DNA from: Clostridiales bacterium Firm_14
Lineage (GTDB): Bacteria > Bacillota > Clostridia > Saccharofermentanales > Saccharofermentanaceae
Direction of reading: 5' to 3'
Length of the DNA stretch: 64,000 nucleotides
Assembly (NCBI GenBank): GCA_001604135.1
Contig: LVAT01000016.1
Span: 32,727-96,726 of the forward strand
The notes under the pieces were generated by a model. The model searched no databases, was not told the DNA's origin, and saw only the letters and a program-made list of their open reading frames with translations. Of this stretch, positions 50,859 through 59,838 are shown piece by piece. The translations under genes and the position numbers were made by a program. How positions within the stretch are numbered: the first letter of the stretch is position 1; every line of letters starts with the position of its first letter.

Positions 50859-52997
50859 TCAGTTATCGATATTAGCAAGCTTCGCATTCTCCTGGATAAA
50901 TTCCTTACGGGGTTCTACCTGGTCACCCATGAGGAGGTTGAATGTCTCATCTGCTTCCTGTGCATCCTTGAGCGTGACTCTCAGAAGTTTTCTGGTAACA
51001 GGATTCATTGTTGTGTCCCAAAGCTGCTCGGAACTCATCTCACCGAGACCCTTGAATCGCTGGATAAGCGGATTGTCCCACTTGTGCTCAGCCTTGATCT
51101 GTTCGATCTCCTTATCATCATAAGCATAATATGCTTCATCACCCTTGTAGACCTTGTAGAGCGGAGGGCATGCGATATAGACATATCCACCTTCTACTAG
51201 AGGCTTAAGATATCTGAAGAAAAATGTGAGAAGAAGTGTTCTGATGTGCGAACCGTCGACGTCGGCATCGGCCATGATGATTACCTTGTGGTATCTGAGC
51301 TTTGTCTCATCGAATTCATCGCCGATACCTGCACCGAGAGCCATAACGACAGGCTGGAGCTTCTCATTGGAATATACCTTATCGATCCTTGCCTTCTCAA
51401 CGTTCAGCATCTTACCCCAGAGAGGGAGGATAGCCTGATACTTACGCTCTCTGCCCTGCTTTGCGGATCCGCCTGCGGAGTCACCCTCTACGATGAAGAT
51501 CTCACAGAACTCAGCTTCATCGCTCTGGCAGTCAGCGAGCTTTCCGGGCAATGCGTTATTCTCGAATACTGTCTTCCTTCTTGTGAGTTCTCTTGCTCTC
51601 TTGGCAGCGTCTCTTGCTCTGGAAGCTGAGAGGCACTTGTCCATGATGAGCTTGGCAATATCAGGATGCTCTTCGAGATAGATCTCGAGCTTCTCATAAA
51701 CGGCGCTGTCTACCATCGGTCTGATCTCTGCATTACCGAGCTTACTCTTTGTCTGGCCTTCGAACTGAGGATCAGGGAGCTTGACTGAGATGATCGCAGC
51801 AAGACCTTCTCTGGTATCTTCACCCTGAAGCTTAACGTCGCCGTCCTTAATGAACTTATACTTCTTAGCATAGTCATTGATCGCTCTTGTCATTGCTGCA
51901 CGGAAACCAACAAGGTGCGTACCGCCTTCAGGTGTAGCGATGTTATTTGCATATGTGTAAACAGTTTCCTGATATGAATCATTATACTGTAGAGCGATCT
52001 CAACGAAGTTATCTCCCTGCTTTGTGGCAAAGTAGATAGGAGGAGTATTGATGGGCTCCTTATGTCTGTTGAGATATTCAACGAAGGAGATGATACCGCC
52101 GTCGTAATGGAGATGCTTCTTAACGGGTTCTGCTCCTCTGTCATCCGTAAGATCGATCGTAACTTCCTTATTAAGGAAAGCCATCTCACGGTAACGTGTG
52201 ATCATGGAATCGAAGTCAAATACGATGTCAGGGAAGATGGTCTTATCAGGAATGAAGTTGGTCTTCGTACCTGTATCTTCCTTATCACAATTGCCTACGA
52301 TATGAAGAGGAACTGTTGTCTTACCCTTCTCAAATTCGATCTCATAAATATTGCCTTCACGGCGTACCTGGACCTTCATATGATCAGCAAGAGCGTTAAC
52401 TACTGATGCGCCTACGCCGTGCAGACCGCCTGAGATACTGTATGCTCCGCCGCCGAATTTACCGCCAGCGTGAAGCACCGTATGAACGACTTCAACAGTA
52501 GGAATTCCAAGCTTAGGATGGTTACCGACAGGGATTCCCGAGCCGTTATCCGTAACAGTTACAGAACCGTCTTTCTCGAGAACGACATCAATAGTATCGC
52601 AGCGGCCGGCGAGAGCTTCGTCGACTGAATTTGCAACGATCTCATAGATCAGGTGATGAAGACCTCTGAGCGTTGTATCACCGATATACATACCGGGACG
52701 CTTTCTTACGGCTTCCAATCCTTCAAGGACCTGGATATCTTCTTCGCTGTATTCGCTGCTGTTGGATGTATCGAAGCTGTCCTGATCTCCTTCTGCAGCT
52801 AAAACATCAGCTATGGATTCTTCCTTAAAATCCTCAGTAAGTGCTCTGGGATTCTCAGCAAGGTTCTTGAGCTCGTCATCATCGCCCTCTTCGACCGGCT
52901 GGAAGTAGAGGTCGACCGCTCCGGTAGGGCGGTTAGCAGGCTCTGTGGAGGCTGCAGGCTCCTCAAAATTGAAATTCTTCTCGTCGTTTTCCTTCAT
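50859..52997 (-). CDS. gyrB: DNA gyrase subunit B with acidic N-terminal extension
   Basis: The 712-residue product introduces negative supercoils with GyrA. Its core begins IQVLEGLEAVRKRPGMYIG at about residue 88, preceded by an added acidic stretch of about 80 residues that normal GyrB lacks. ATP site VDEALAG, GGLHGVG and the TOPRIM motifs EGDSAGG and DADVDG are present. The ATG at 52997 is the first with a ribosome site (TAGGAG), so the tail appears real. gyrA is not in the window. Confidence 0.96.
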   Translation of the reverse strand: MKENDEKNFNFEEPAASTEPANRPTGAVDLYFQPVEEGDDDELKNLAENPRALTEDFKEESIADVLAAEGDQDSFDTSNSSEYSEEDIQVLEGLEAVRKRPGMYIGDTTLRGLHHLIYEIVANSVDEALAGRCDTIDVVLEKDGSVTVTDNGSGIPVGNHPKLGIPTVEVVHTVLHAGGKFGGGAYSISGGLHGVGASVVNALADHMKVQVRREGNIYEIEFEKGKTTVPLHIVGNCDKEDTGTKTNFIPDKTIFPDIVFDFDSMITRYREMAFLNKEVTIDLTDDRGAEPVKKHLHYDGGIISFVEYLNRHKEPINTPPIYFATKQGDNFVEIALQYNDSYQETVYTYANNIATPEGGTHLVGFRAAMTRAINDYAKKYKFIKDGDVKLQGEDTREGLAAIISVKLPDPQFEGQTKSKLGNAEIRPMVDSAVYEKLEIYLEEHPDIAKLIMDKCLSASRARDAAKRARELTRRKTVFENNALPGKLADCQSDEAEFCEIFIVEGDSAGGSAKQGRERKYQAILPLWGKMLNVEKARIDKVYSNEKLQPVVMALGAGIGDEFDETKLRYHKVIIMADADVDGSHIRTLLLTFFFRYLKPLVEGGYVYIACPPLYKVYKGDEAYYAYDDKEIEQIKAEHKWDNPLIQRFKGLGEMSSEQLWDTTMNPVTRKLLRVTLKDAQEADETFNLLMGDQVEPRKEFIQENAKLANIDN

Positions 52998-53081
52998 AAA
53001 TGTAAAAACTCCTATTCTTGACGGCAAATCCGGTCAAATGCCTGATATTGCTGTATTTGTAACACCGTTAATGGGCTTATG

Positions 53082-53333
53082 TCAGAAGCTTTCGGAAGAC
53101 ATCAGTCTGTTTAATAGCAGATTTGCGGAGAGTGAACAAACATATGTTTTATCATCTGTGATCACCAATGATTTGGGTATCTCTTCAGTCACATACTGGA
53201 GTCTGCCTTGCTCGTCCTCACGGTTGATGAATTCAGTCACGTCCTTCTGGGAAGGGGAGACTGTCTCAAGGTTGACTACGCAGGTAACCGAAGATTTGAG
53301 CACAGAAAGATCATTTCCGATATGAATGAACAT
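53082..53333 (-). CDS. remB: Extracellular matrix regulator RemB
   Basis: The 83-residue product has the RemB (YaaB/DUF370-type) fold with the start MFIHIGND and SVLKSSVTCVVNL. In Bacillus, this gene sits between recF and gyrB and affects biofilm matrix expression. The position here is identical (85 bases to gyrB, 132 to recF). ATG at 53333 has GGAGG 7 bases upstream. A TTG one codon earlier is not needed. Confidence 0.85.
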   Translation of the reverse strand: MFIHIGNDLSVLKSSVTCVVNLETVSPSQKDVTEFINREDEQGRLQYVTEEIPKSLVITDDKTYVCSLSANLLLNRLMSSESF

Positions 53334-53465
53334 CAAAAAGCCTCCAAATCGTCCGGAATCCTCTTCTAACCCATAAATTATATCATAAAAGGGAAGAATA
53401 ATATGTTTATTATAATATAAGAATGGGGCAAAAAAGGGCGTTTTTTAGCGTATTTTGTCCTAAAA

Positions 53466-54710
53466 TCAGGCTTCTTTTGTGATATTGCCGCCGTCGACCT
53501 TGTAGAATTCGGTCTTATTTGCGCCCTCTATCGCGTCGATCTCTTCGCCGATCATATTCTTGTCCGTACACGTAATAAAGATCTGAGCGCCCTTCATGGC
53601 CTGTACAAGGCTTAATCTCCTTGCCTTATCAAGTTCGGAGAATACATCGTCCAGGATGAGGATCGGGGTAGAGGAGACAAACATCTTGATTATCTCCAGT
53701 TCAGAAAGCTTCAAAGCAAGCGCAGCAGTCCTCTGCTGGCCCTGTGAAGAGAATTTCTTCATCTCCAGATCATCCAGTTTGATCAGGATGTCATCCCTGT
53801 GAATTCCGATGGATGAGATATGCTTCTCGATGTCATAATTTCTGACTGATTTTAACTTGGCAAGTACCAGATCCGAGATAATACCCTTTATACGCCCATA
53901 ATCGGCCTCTGAGAGGCCTTTACCCATGTACTCGTCATATTTACTGTTTTTCGTTAGAAACGTTTCTAGGGCCCCTACAACGCCAAATATGGTGTTGTAC
54001 TCTATAGAGAGGTTTTCCTTGCCTCCTGAGATGCTTCCGTGATGCTTTGAAGCAGTATCAGAAATGAGCTTAGAGAACCTGTAACGTTTCAAAATGATCT
54101 CAGCCGATAATTCAGCCAGTGAGAAATCCCAGAAATCGAGCTGCTGATCGGTAATATCCGACTTTGCATTTGGTTTTATGCTCTTCAGGAGAACATTCTT
54201 CTGTGCCAGAAGCCTGCTGTAATTGGTCAGGAGGTTGAAATAAGAAGGTGAGACCTTCGATATCAGCGTGTTTAGGAACTTACGCCTGAAAGCCGGTGCA
54301 TTCTTAACGATATTGAGGTCTTCAGGAGCGAAGATAACAATGTTACATATGCCAATATAATCAGAAACTTTATCGATCGGCGCGTTATCAACGATAAGGA
54401 TCCTTCCCGGCCTTCCGGATCTGCTTAAATTGGATTTCTCACTGTAATAACCGGAGACCAGATGAATTTCAGAACCGTCATCATCAGTAAGATCCAGACC
54501 TGATCTGTACTCGTTTTCGCCGAATTTAATGAGGTCTGAATCCTTGCTTGTCCTGTGTGATGCGATGCTTGAAGCTACATAGATGCCTTCAACGAGATTA
54601 GTCTTTCCCTGGGCGTTATTACCATAGAAAATATTAACAGAAGGCCCGACATCCAAATCGAGCCTTCCGTAATTTCTGAAGTTTTCTAAATGTATGCTTC
54701 TTATGAACAT
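53466..54710 (-). CDS. recF: DNA replication and repair protein RecF
   Basis: The 414-residue SMC-like ATPase loads recombination proteins at gaps. It has Walker A GNNAQGKTN, a signature FSSQGQQRTAALALKL and Walker B ILILDDVFSELD. It is about 40 residues longer than typical RecF, mostly in middle loops. Its ATG overlaps the dnaN stop codon (TAATG), and it lacks the small S4-domain gene (yaaA) that often separates dnaN and recF. Confidence 0.96.
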   Translation of the reverse strand: MFIRSIHLENFRNYGRLDLDVGPSVNIFYGNNAQGKTNLVEGIYVASSIASHRTSKDSDLIKFGENEYRSGLDLTDDDGSEIHLVSGYYSEKSNLSRSGRPGRILIVDNAPIDKVSDYIGICNIVIFAPEDLNIVKNAPAFRRKFLNTLISKVSPSYFNLLTNYSRLLAQKNVLLKSIKPNAKSDITDQQLDFWDFSLAELSAEIILKRYRFSKLISDTASKHHGSISGGKENLSIEYNTIFGVVGALETFLTKNSKYDEYMGKGLSEADYGRIKGIISDLVLAKLKSVRNYDIEKHISSIGIHRDDILIKLDDLEMKKFSSQGQQRTAALALKLSELEIIKMFVSSTPILILDDVFSELDKARRLSLVQAMKGAQIFITCTDKNMIGEEIDAIEGANKTEFYKVDGGNITKEA

Positions 54711-55825
54711 TATCTTCTGATAGGAAGAATAAGGTAAATGTACTTCTCACCCTCAACAGGCTTGATAATGCAGGGTCCCTGACCGCCGTTAACTTCGACT
54801 CTGATCTCTTCATCATCGATATTCTTAAGTACATCAATAACATATCTTGAGTTGAAATCCACGTCGATAAGATCGCCTTCCAGGCTGATGGAGATATTCT
54901 CCTGGAGATTACCTCTTGCTGATGTAGCCTGAACAGTAAGCTCTGAAGGATTGTTAGAAAGGAATCTTACAGGACACTTACGGTCATCTGTCATGATGAT
55001 AAGTGAAGCTCTGTCGACAGCATCAAGGAACTGTTTGCGGTTGATCGTGATGACTGTCTTGGGATTCTTTGTGATTATCGAATCGAAATTGATGAACTGA
55101 CCCTCGATAAGGCGGGAAACCATTCTTACGTTGCCGATATCGAATAAGAGATTCTGCATTGATGTGTAGATATTGATCTCTGCATCCTCATCATCACTTA
55201 AGATCTTGCTCATCTCGGTAAGAGCCTTACCGGGAACGATGTAGTTGATCTTCGGGAAGTCATTGCCCATCTCTTCACGGTTGATAGCCATTCTGAAACC
55301 GTCAATCGATACAACGGAGAGAACTGAACCATCAGATACGATGTTGGAACCTGTAAGTACAGGACGTGAATTATCACGGGATACTGCGAAGATAGTGTGA
55401 TTGATCATGTTCTTAAGGATCTTCTGACCCATAACGATCTTCTCAGCGCCTGTCTCATCGATCTCAGGGATCTTCGGGAACGGCTCGGGATCAAGACCTG
55501 CGATCTTAAACTCAGCCTGTCCGCACTTAATCGTTGTCTGGAAATTGCTGTCGGAAATGATATCTACTTCAGGCTCAGGAAGCTTTCTGATGATATCTCC
55601 GAAGAACTTTGAATCGATAACTACAGCGCCCTTCTCAGTAACACTTGCTTCTACATCTGCTTCAATACCTGTCTGAAGATCGTAACCTGTGAGTTTGATC
55701 TTATCATCGTCTGATGCTTCAATGAGAATGCCGTTAAGGATATTTACTGTACTGTTAGTAGTAACAGCTCTCTGGACTATGGATACATTATTAACCAAGT
55801 CATCTCTGCTGCATGTGAACTTCAT
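54710..55825 (-). CDS. dnaN: DNA polymerase III beta subunit (sliding clamp)
   Basis: The 371-residue ring clamp tethers polymerase III. It begins MKFTCSRDDLVNNVSIVQRA and ends with the conserved hydrophobic PIRR. Three similar domains are visible. Start at 55825 is chosen because the core begins there and AAAGGTGG lies upstream. An ATG at 55846 gives 7 extra residues. It follows the origin region and is coupled to recF. Confidence 0.96.
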   Translation of the reverse strand: MKFTCSRDDLVNNVSIVQRAVTTNSTVNILNGILIEASDDDKIKLTGYDLQTGIEADVEASVTEKGAVVIDSKFFGDIIRKLPEPEVDIISDSNFQTTIKCGQAEFKIAGLDPEPFPKIPEIDETGAEKIVMGQKILKNMINHTIFAVSRDNSRPVLTGSNIVSDGSVLSVVSIDGFRMAINREEMGNDFPKINYIVPGKALTEMSKILSDDEDAEINIYTSMQNLLFDIGNVRMVSRLIEGQFINFDSIITKNPKTVITINRKQFLDAVDRASLIIMTDDRKCPVRFLSNNPSELTVQATSARGNLQENISISLEGDLIDVDFNSRYVIDVLKNIDDEEIRVEVNGGQGPCIIKPVEGEKYIYLILPIRR

Positions 55826-55847
55826 ATGAAGGGAGCCACCTTTCATT

Positions 55848-56187
55848 ATTAATAAAATATTTCAAACATTATACACTGAAATATATTAAAAATGTATAGT
55901 TTAACGGTGTTACAAAACTCTATTTTTGGGACAGTTTCGAAAACTCCGTCGTCCGGCTCTGTAGTATTTAAAGATAGCTCGTATTAGCTTTATTATGTCC
56001 TGTTCAAATGTTCAAAACCTGTAAGAAAACCGTCTGTTTAGAGGATTTTTCGAGATCGGAACATGTATAAAAGTCATTTGATAAGTGTTCACAAAAATAC
56101 CCTTTTGAACACTGTTACATTTATAAACAACCCGTCTACAGGAAATCTACAGTCAGTTATGAACAAAAGAACAATAATTGTTCAAAT
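55848..56187. other. Probable oriC (dnaA-dnaN gap) with variant DnaA boxes
   Basis: Six near-identical 9-mers fit (T/A)T(A/T/G)TGAACA on either strand: 56001-56009, 56009-56017, 56086-56094, 56103-56111, 56157-56165 and 56179-56187. This is the normal box TTATCCACA with the central CC changed to GA. AT-rich DNA next to dnaN (55855-55905) could be the unwinding element. The strand switch of the genes also puts the origin here or just right of dnaA. Confidence 0.7.
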
Positions 56188-57521
56188 CAGGTGATGAGCT
56201 TATATATCTCTTCAGCCTGCTTTTTGAGCTCAGGATCCTCATCTACGTTATCGCAGCCGTGCATTACAGTGGTATGTTTACGTCCGCCGAAGATGGATCC
56301 GATCTTCTCATATTTGAGTTCCAGATAGTCTCTGCAAATGAACATGGCAACATTACGTGCAGTTGAGATCTCGGCACTTCTTAGCTTGGAAGTAAGCTTA
56401 TCAGGTGTCAGATCGTAGTAATTTGCCACTGCGTTAATGACTATGTCAGGCGTCAGATACTTCTTATTTCCGCTTACGAGAGGATCAACGATCTTTCTGA
56501 TGTCGTCTAATGTAAGCTCTCCGTTAGCGAGAGTAACATAAGAAGAAATAGTATTAAATGCGCCGTTAAGCTGTCTGATATTTGTAGTAACGTTCTCACA
56601 GACATAGTCGATGATCTCGTCTGAGAGATTGAATGATTCGTTCTCAAGCTTGCTTAAGAAGATAGCTTTACGTGTCTCAAAATCCGGCGGCTGGACATCG
56701 AACATGATGCCGTCCTGGAATCTTGAAGTAAGCCTGTTATCAAGCTGTGTGAGGTTTGCAGGAGCCTTATCGCATGTGATTACGATCTGTTTTCCTGCTT
56801 CGATCAATGCCTCGAAAGTATTAAAGAATTCTGTCTGGACACTGTCTTTGCCGATAAGGAACTGGATGTCGTCGATGAGGAGGACATCTACAGTACGGAA
56901 TTTATTACGGAATTCCGTGTAATTCTTATTCTGGATCGTAGCAACGAAAGCATTAGTAAATGCTTCACATGTGGTGTAGATAACCTTCTTATCAGGATGC
57001 TGCTCGATTACGGCGTTACCGATTGCTTTCATTAAGTGGGTCTTGCCGAGTCCGGAGTTGCCCCAGAGGAAGAAAGGATTTCTCTGCTTCTGGCCGGGCT
57101 TTGCAGCGACAGATACTGCTGAAGCATGTGCAAAACGGTTACAGTCACCTACTACGAAGTTCGCGAAAGTAAACTCGCCGTTAAGTCCTGTGGGGGTAAC
57201 TACCTCAGTCTTAGCCTGGCTTGCGGCCTTCTTCTCGGAAATTATGGAAGAATTAAGAGCTTTCTCATCACCCTGAAGGATAAACTTGACTGCACAGGAT
57301 TTGCCGTCATTTGCCGTCTTAATGGCAGATTCAATGGTCTTATTGAGCTTCTGACCCTTAAGAAGATCCAGAGAATACTCGTCTCTGGCAGCGAGAACAA
57401 GGACATCCTTGTCACAATGAGCGACCGTCATCTTGCAAAGGATAGAGTCGTAGGTAATGGTATTTATATTTGAATCATACTTAAGAAGATTGAGAGCATT
57501 CTCCCAAACTGAACTTTCCAT
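56187..57521 (-). CDS. dnaA: Chromosomal replication initiator DnaA, altered recognition helix
   Basis: The 444-residue initiator has an N-terminal domain, AAA+ core with Walker A GNSGLGKTHLM, Walker B LLIDDIQFL and arginine finger region, and a C-terminal DNA-binding domain. The conserved recognition motif GGRDHTTV reads GGRKHTTV here, with Lys415 replacing the Asp that reads the box sequence in other DnaA proteins. ATG at 57521 has GGAGGGG upstream, and a TTG start 18 bases earlier is less likely. It defines the origin region. Confidence 0.95.
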   Translation of the reverse strand: MESSVWENALNLLKYDSNINTITYDSILCKMTVAHCDKDVLVLAARDEYSLDLLKGQKLNKTIESAIKTANDGKSCAVKFILQGDEKALNSSIISEKKAASQAKTEVVTPTGLNGEFTFANFVVGDCNRFAHASAVSVAAKPGQKQRNPFFLWGNSGLGKTHLMKAIGNAVIEQHPDKKVIYTTCEAFTNAFVATIQNKNYTEFRNKFRTVDVLLIDDIQFLIGKDSVQTEFFNTFEALIEAGKQIVITCDKAPANLTQLDNRLTSRFQDGIMFDVQPPDFETRKAIFLSKLENESFNLSDEIIDYVCENVTTNIRQLNGAFNTISSYVTLANGELTLDDIRKIVDPLVSGNKKYLTPDIVINAVANYYDLTPDKLTSKLRSAEISTARNVAMFICRDYLELKYEKIGSIFGGRKHTTVMHGCDNVDEDPELKKQAEEIYKLIT

Positions 57522-57629
57522 GTAACCCCTCCGTAACAAAAGTGACGTGCGTTTAACATAATAGCACGGTCAAAGAGTATAATGAATATGCAATTTATAT
57601 TAAAAATCGGTGAAAAATCGGGCAGGATA

Positions 57630-58388
57630 ATGAAACGGATCGACCAGAGGAAGGCTAAAAAAACCAGAAAAACGGCTGTTAATGCGGTCATGATAGCAGT
57701 TATAGCTTTACTGCTTATAACCGGCGTTGTCCTGATCCTGATAGAGCCCATAAAACGCTATAACAGAAAGAAGATCTCGGAAGAAGCCCTTACGGCGATC
57801 TCAGAGAAAATCGAGGCAACGGAAGAGGTCGAGATGACCTATACGGTCCCTGCAACGGGCAATGAAGTATCCGGAGAAGAAGAAGGATACGACATAATCG
57901 GCGGCACCGAGGAGACTTCTGAAGAGGCGGATGTTATTTTCGAGGAAGAGCCTGAAGTAAATTCCGGTGCAAATGAGATGGTCTCATTAAAGTCCATAGG
58001 GATCCTCTCGATCGGAAAGATCAAGATCAGCTATTCCGTATGGGATGAAGCCACAAAACTGTCCTTAAGATACGGCCTGGGGCACTATCCTGACTCTGTT
58101 ATGCCGGGAGAGACCGGAAATGCGACCATTTTGGGACATAACTACAAAGACGGCACCATGTTCCACAATCTGGGCAAGCTCAAGAAAGGCGACAAGGTGG
58201 TTTTTAAGTCCAAGGAAGGCAAGGAAATGACCTTTGTAGTGGAAGAATCGAAGATCATCAACGCCAACGACCTTGGCAAATATGTTGCGGGAAATATAAC
58301 TGAAGAAAAGCAGCTGACGCTTGTAACATGCACTTACGAGTACGGCAGAAAAGGCTGGAGAAGGGTAGTTATCTGCAAATTGCAGTAA
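57630..58388 (+). CDS. Sortase-family transpeptidase
   Basis: The 252-residue product has a membrane anchor (residues 18-38), an acidic linker and a sortase catalytic domain with His170 (ILGHNYKDG), Cys234 (LVTCTYEYG) and an Arg after it (WRRVVICK). The TLVTC motif fits sortases A/B/D, which attach proteins to the wall or form pili. No LPxTG protein is seen nearby. The start at 57630 follows AGGATA. The earlier ATG at 57582 sits right on the TATAAT promoter at 57577 and cannot be translated. Confidence 0.85.
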   Translation: MKRIDQRKAKKTRKTAVNAVMIAVIALLLITGVVLILIEPIKRYNRKKISEEALTAISEKIEATEEVEMTYTVPATGNEVSGEEEGYDIIGGTEETSEEADVIFEEEPEVNSGANEMVSLKSIGILSIGKIKISYSVWDEATKLSLRYGLGHYPDSVMPGETGNATILGHNYKDGTMFHNLGKLKKGDKVVFKSKEGKEMTFVVEESKIINANDLGKYVAGNITEEKQLTLVTCTYEYGRKGWRRVVICKLQ

Positions 58389-58462
58389 ACCAGACGTCTC
58401 AGGAACAAGATAACCATACTTAATCGACATAATAAAAATCCCCATTTTTTATTTTTCTCTGT

Positions 58463-58491
58463 TATAATTTGCGCGGGTTTTATATAAAACC
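58463..58491 (+). promoter_or_regulatory. purA promoter with overlapping 16-bp palindrome
   Basis: Extended -10 TGTTATAAT ends at 58468. A perfect palindrome GGTTTTATATAAAACC (58476-58491) covers the start site region, as expected for a repressor operator or a small hairpin in the 5' leader. Confidence 0.5.
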
Positions 58492-58526
58492 TATTAAACC
58501 GATACTGTTTTTTTGGAGGACCTTAT

Positions 58527-59807
58527 ATGGTTACGGCAATCGTTGGTGCTAACTGGGGCGACGAAGGAAAGGGCAAGATCACTGACCTTTTGGCAAGTGA
58601 GTCTGACATCGTAATAAGATTCCAGGGCGGAGCTAATGCAGGACACACCATAATCAACGATCACGGAAGATTCGCTCTTCACCTCATGCCTTCGGGTGTT
58701 TGTTATGACAACATCGTAAACATCATCGGCAACGGTGTTGCTCTTGATATAAGAAAGTTCGTCAATGAATATAACTCATTAAAGGAGCAGGGCTTAAATC
58801 CCCATCTCCTTGTATCTGACAGGGTTCAGGTCGTAATGCCTTACCATGTTGATTTCGACAAGTTCGAAGAAGAGAGATTGGGCGGCAAGGCCTTCGGTTC
58901 CACCAAGTCCGGTATCGCACCGTTCTTCTCCGACAAATATGCGAAGATCGGTTTCCAGGTTTCCGAACTTTTCGATGAAGCAACATTAAAGGAAAAGATT
59001 GAGAGAGTCCTAGAGATCAAGAACGCCCTCCTCGTAAACCTCTATCACAAAGATCCCATCAAGGCAGATGAGCTCTTAGCCGAGATGCTCGAGCAGGGAA
59101 GACTCATCAAGCCTTTTGTTACTAATACCAACGCATATATCTACGACGCTTTGAAGGAAGGCAAGAACATCCTCCTCGAAGGCCAGCTCGGAACCATGAA
59201 GGATCCTGACATGGGTATCTATCCGATGGTTACATCTTCTTCCACATTGGCAGGCTACGGCTGCGTCGGTGCAGGCATCCCGCCTTATGAGATCAAGAAG
59301 ATCGTCGTCGTTACCAAGGCTTATTCTTCATCAGTCGGCGGCGGCGCATTCGTATCTGAGATCCTCGACGAAGCAGTTGCAAAAGAGCTCAGAGACCGTG
59401 GCGGCGACAAGGGTGAATACGGCGCTACAACAGGACGCCCCAGAAGAGTCGGCTGGTTTGACTGCGTTGCTACACGTTACGGCGTAAGACTCCAGGGCGG
59501 TACAGACGTTGCCCTTACAAATCTCGACGTATTGGGTTATCTCGATAAGATCCCTGTCTGCACGGCTTATGAGATCGACGGCGTCATTACAAAAGATTTC
59601 CCGAATCCCACACAGCTCGACAGATGCAAGCCCGTTATCGAATATCTGCCTTCATGGAAGGGCAAGGGCGATATCAGAGGCCTCACAGAATACGATAAGC
59701 TCCCTAAGGAAGCCCAGGATTATGTCGAATTCATCGAAAAGGAGATCGGCGTCCACATCTCGATCGTATCGACAGGACCCGTCAGAGAAGAGATCATCCG
59801 CAGGTAA
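58527..59807 (+). CDS. purA: Adenylosuccinate synthetase
   Basis: The 426-residue enzyme joins IMP and aspartate with GTP, the first step to AMP. Signature NWGDEGKGKITD with catalytic Asp, then QGGANAGHT and GTTTGRPRR-type region (YGATTGRPRRVGW) are present. SD TTGGAGGACC precedes the start. It is the first clear gene after the sortase, and guaA, the GMP branch enzyme, lies two genes on. Confidence 0.98.
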   Translation: MVTAIVGANWGDEGKGKITDLLASESDIVIRFQGGANAGHTIINDHGRFALHLMPSGVCYDNIVNIIGNGVALDIRKFVNEYNSLKEQGLNPHLLVSDRVQVVMPYHVDFDKFEEERLGGKAFGSTKSGIAPFFSDKYAKIGFQVSELFDEATLKEKIERVLEIKNALLVNLYHKDPIKADELLAEMLEQGRLIKPFVTNTNAYIYDALKEGKNILLEGQLGTMKDPDMGIYPMVTSSSTLAGYGCVGAGIPPYEIKKIVVVTKAYSSSVGGGAFVSEILDEAVAKELRDRGGDKGEYGATTGRPRRVGWFDCVATRYGVRLQGGTDVALTNLDVLGYLDKIPVCTAYEIDGVITKDFPNPTQLDRCKPVIEYLPSWKGKGDIRGLTEYDKLPKEAQDYVEFIEKEIGVHISIVSTGPVREEIIRR

Positions 59808-59838
59808 TTTTCCTTCCCTCATAAGGAGGTAATTCACG

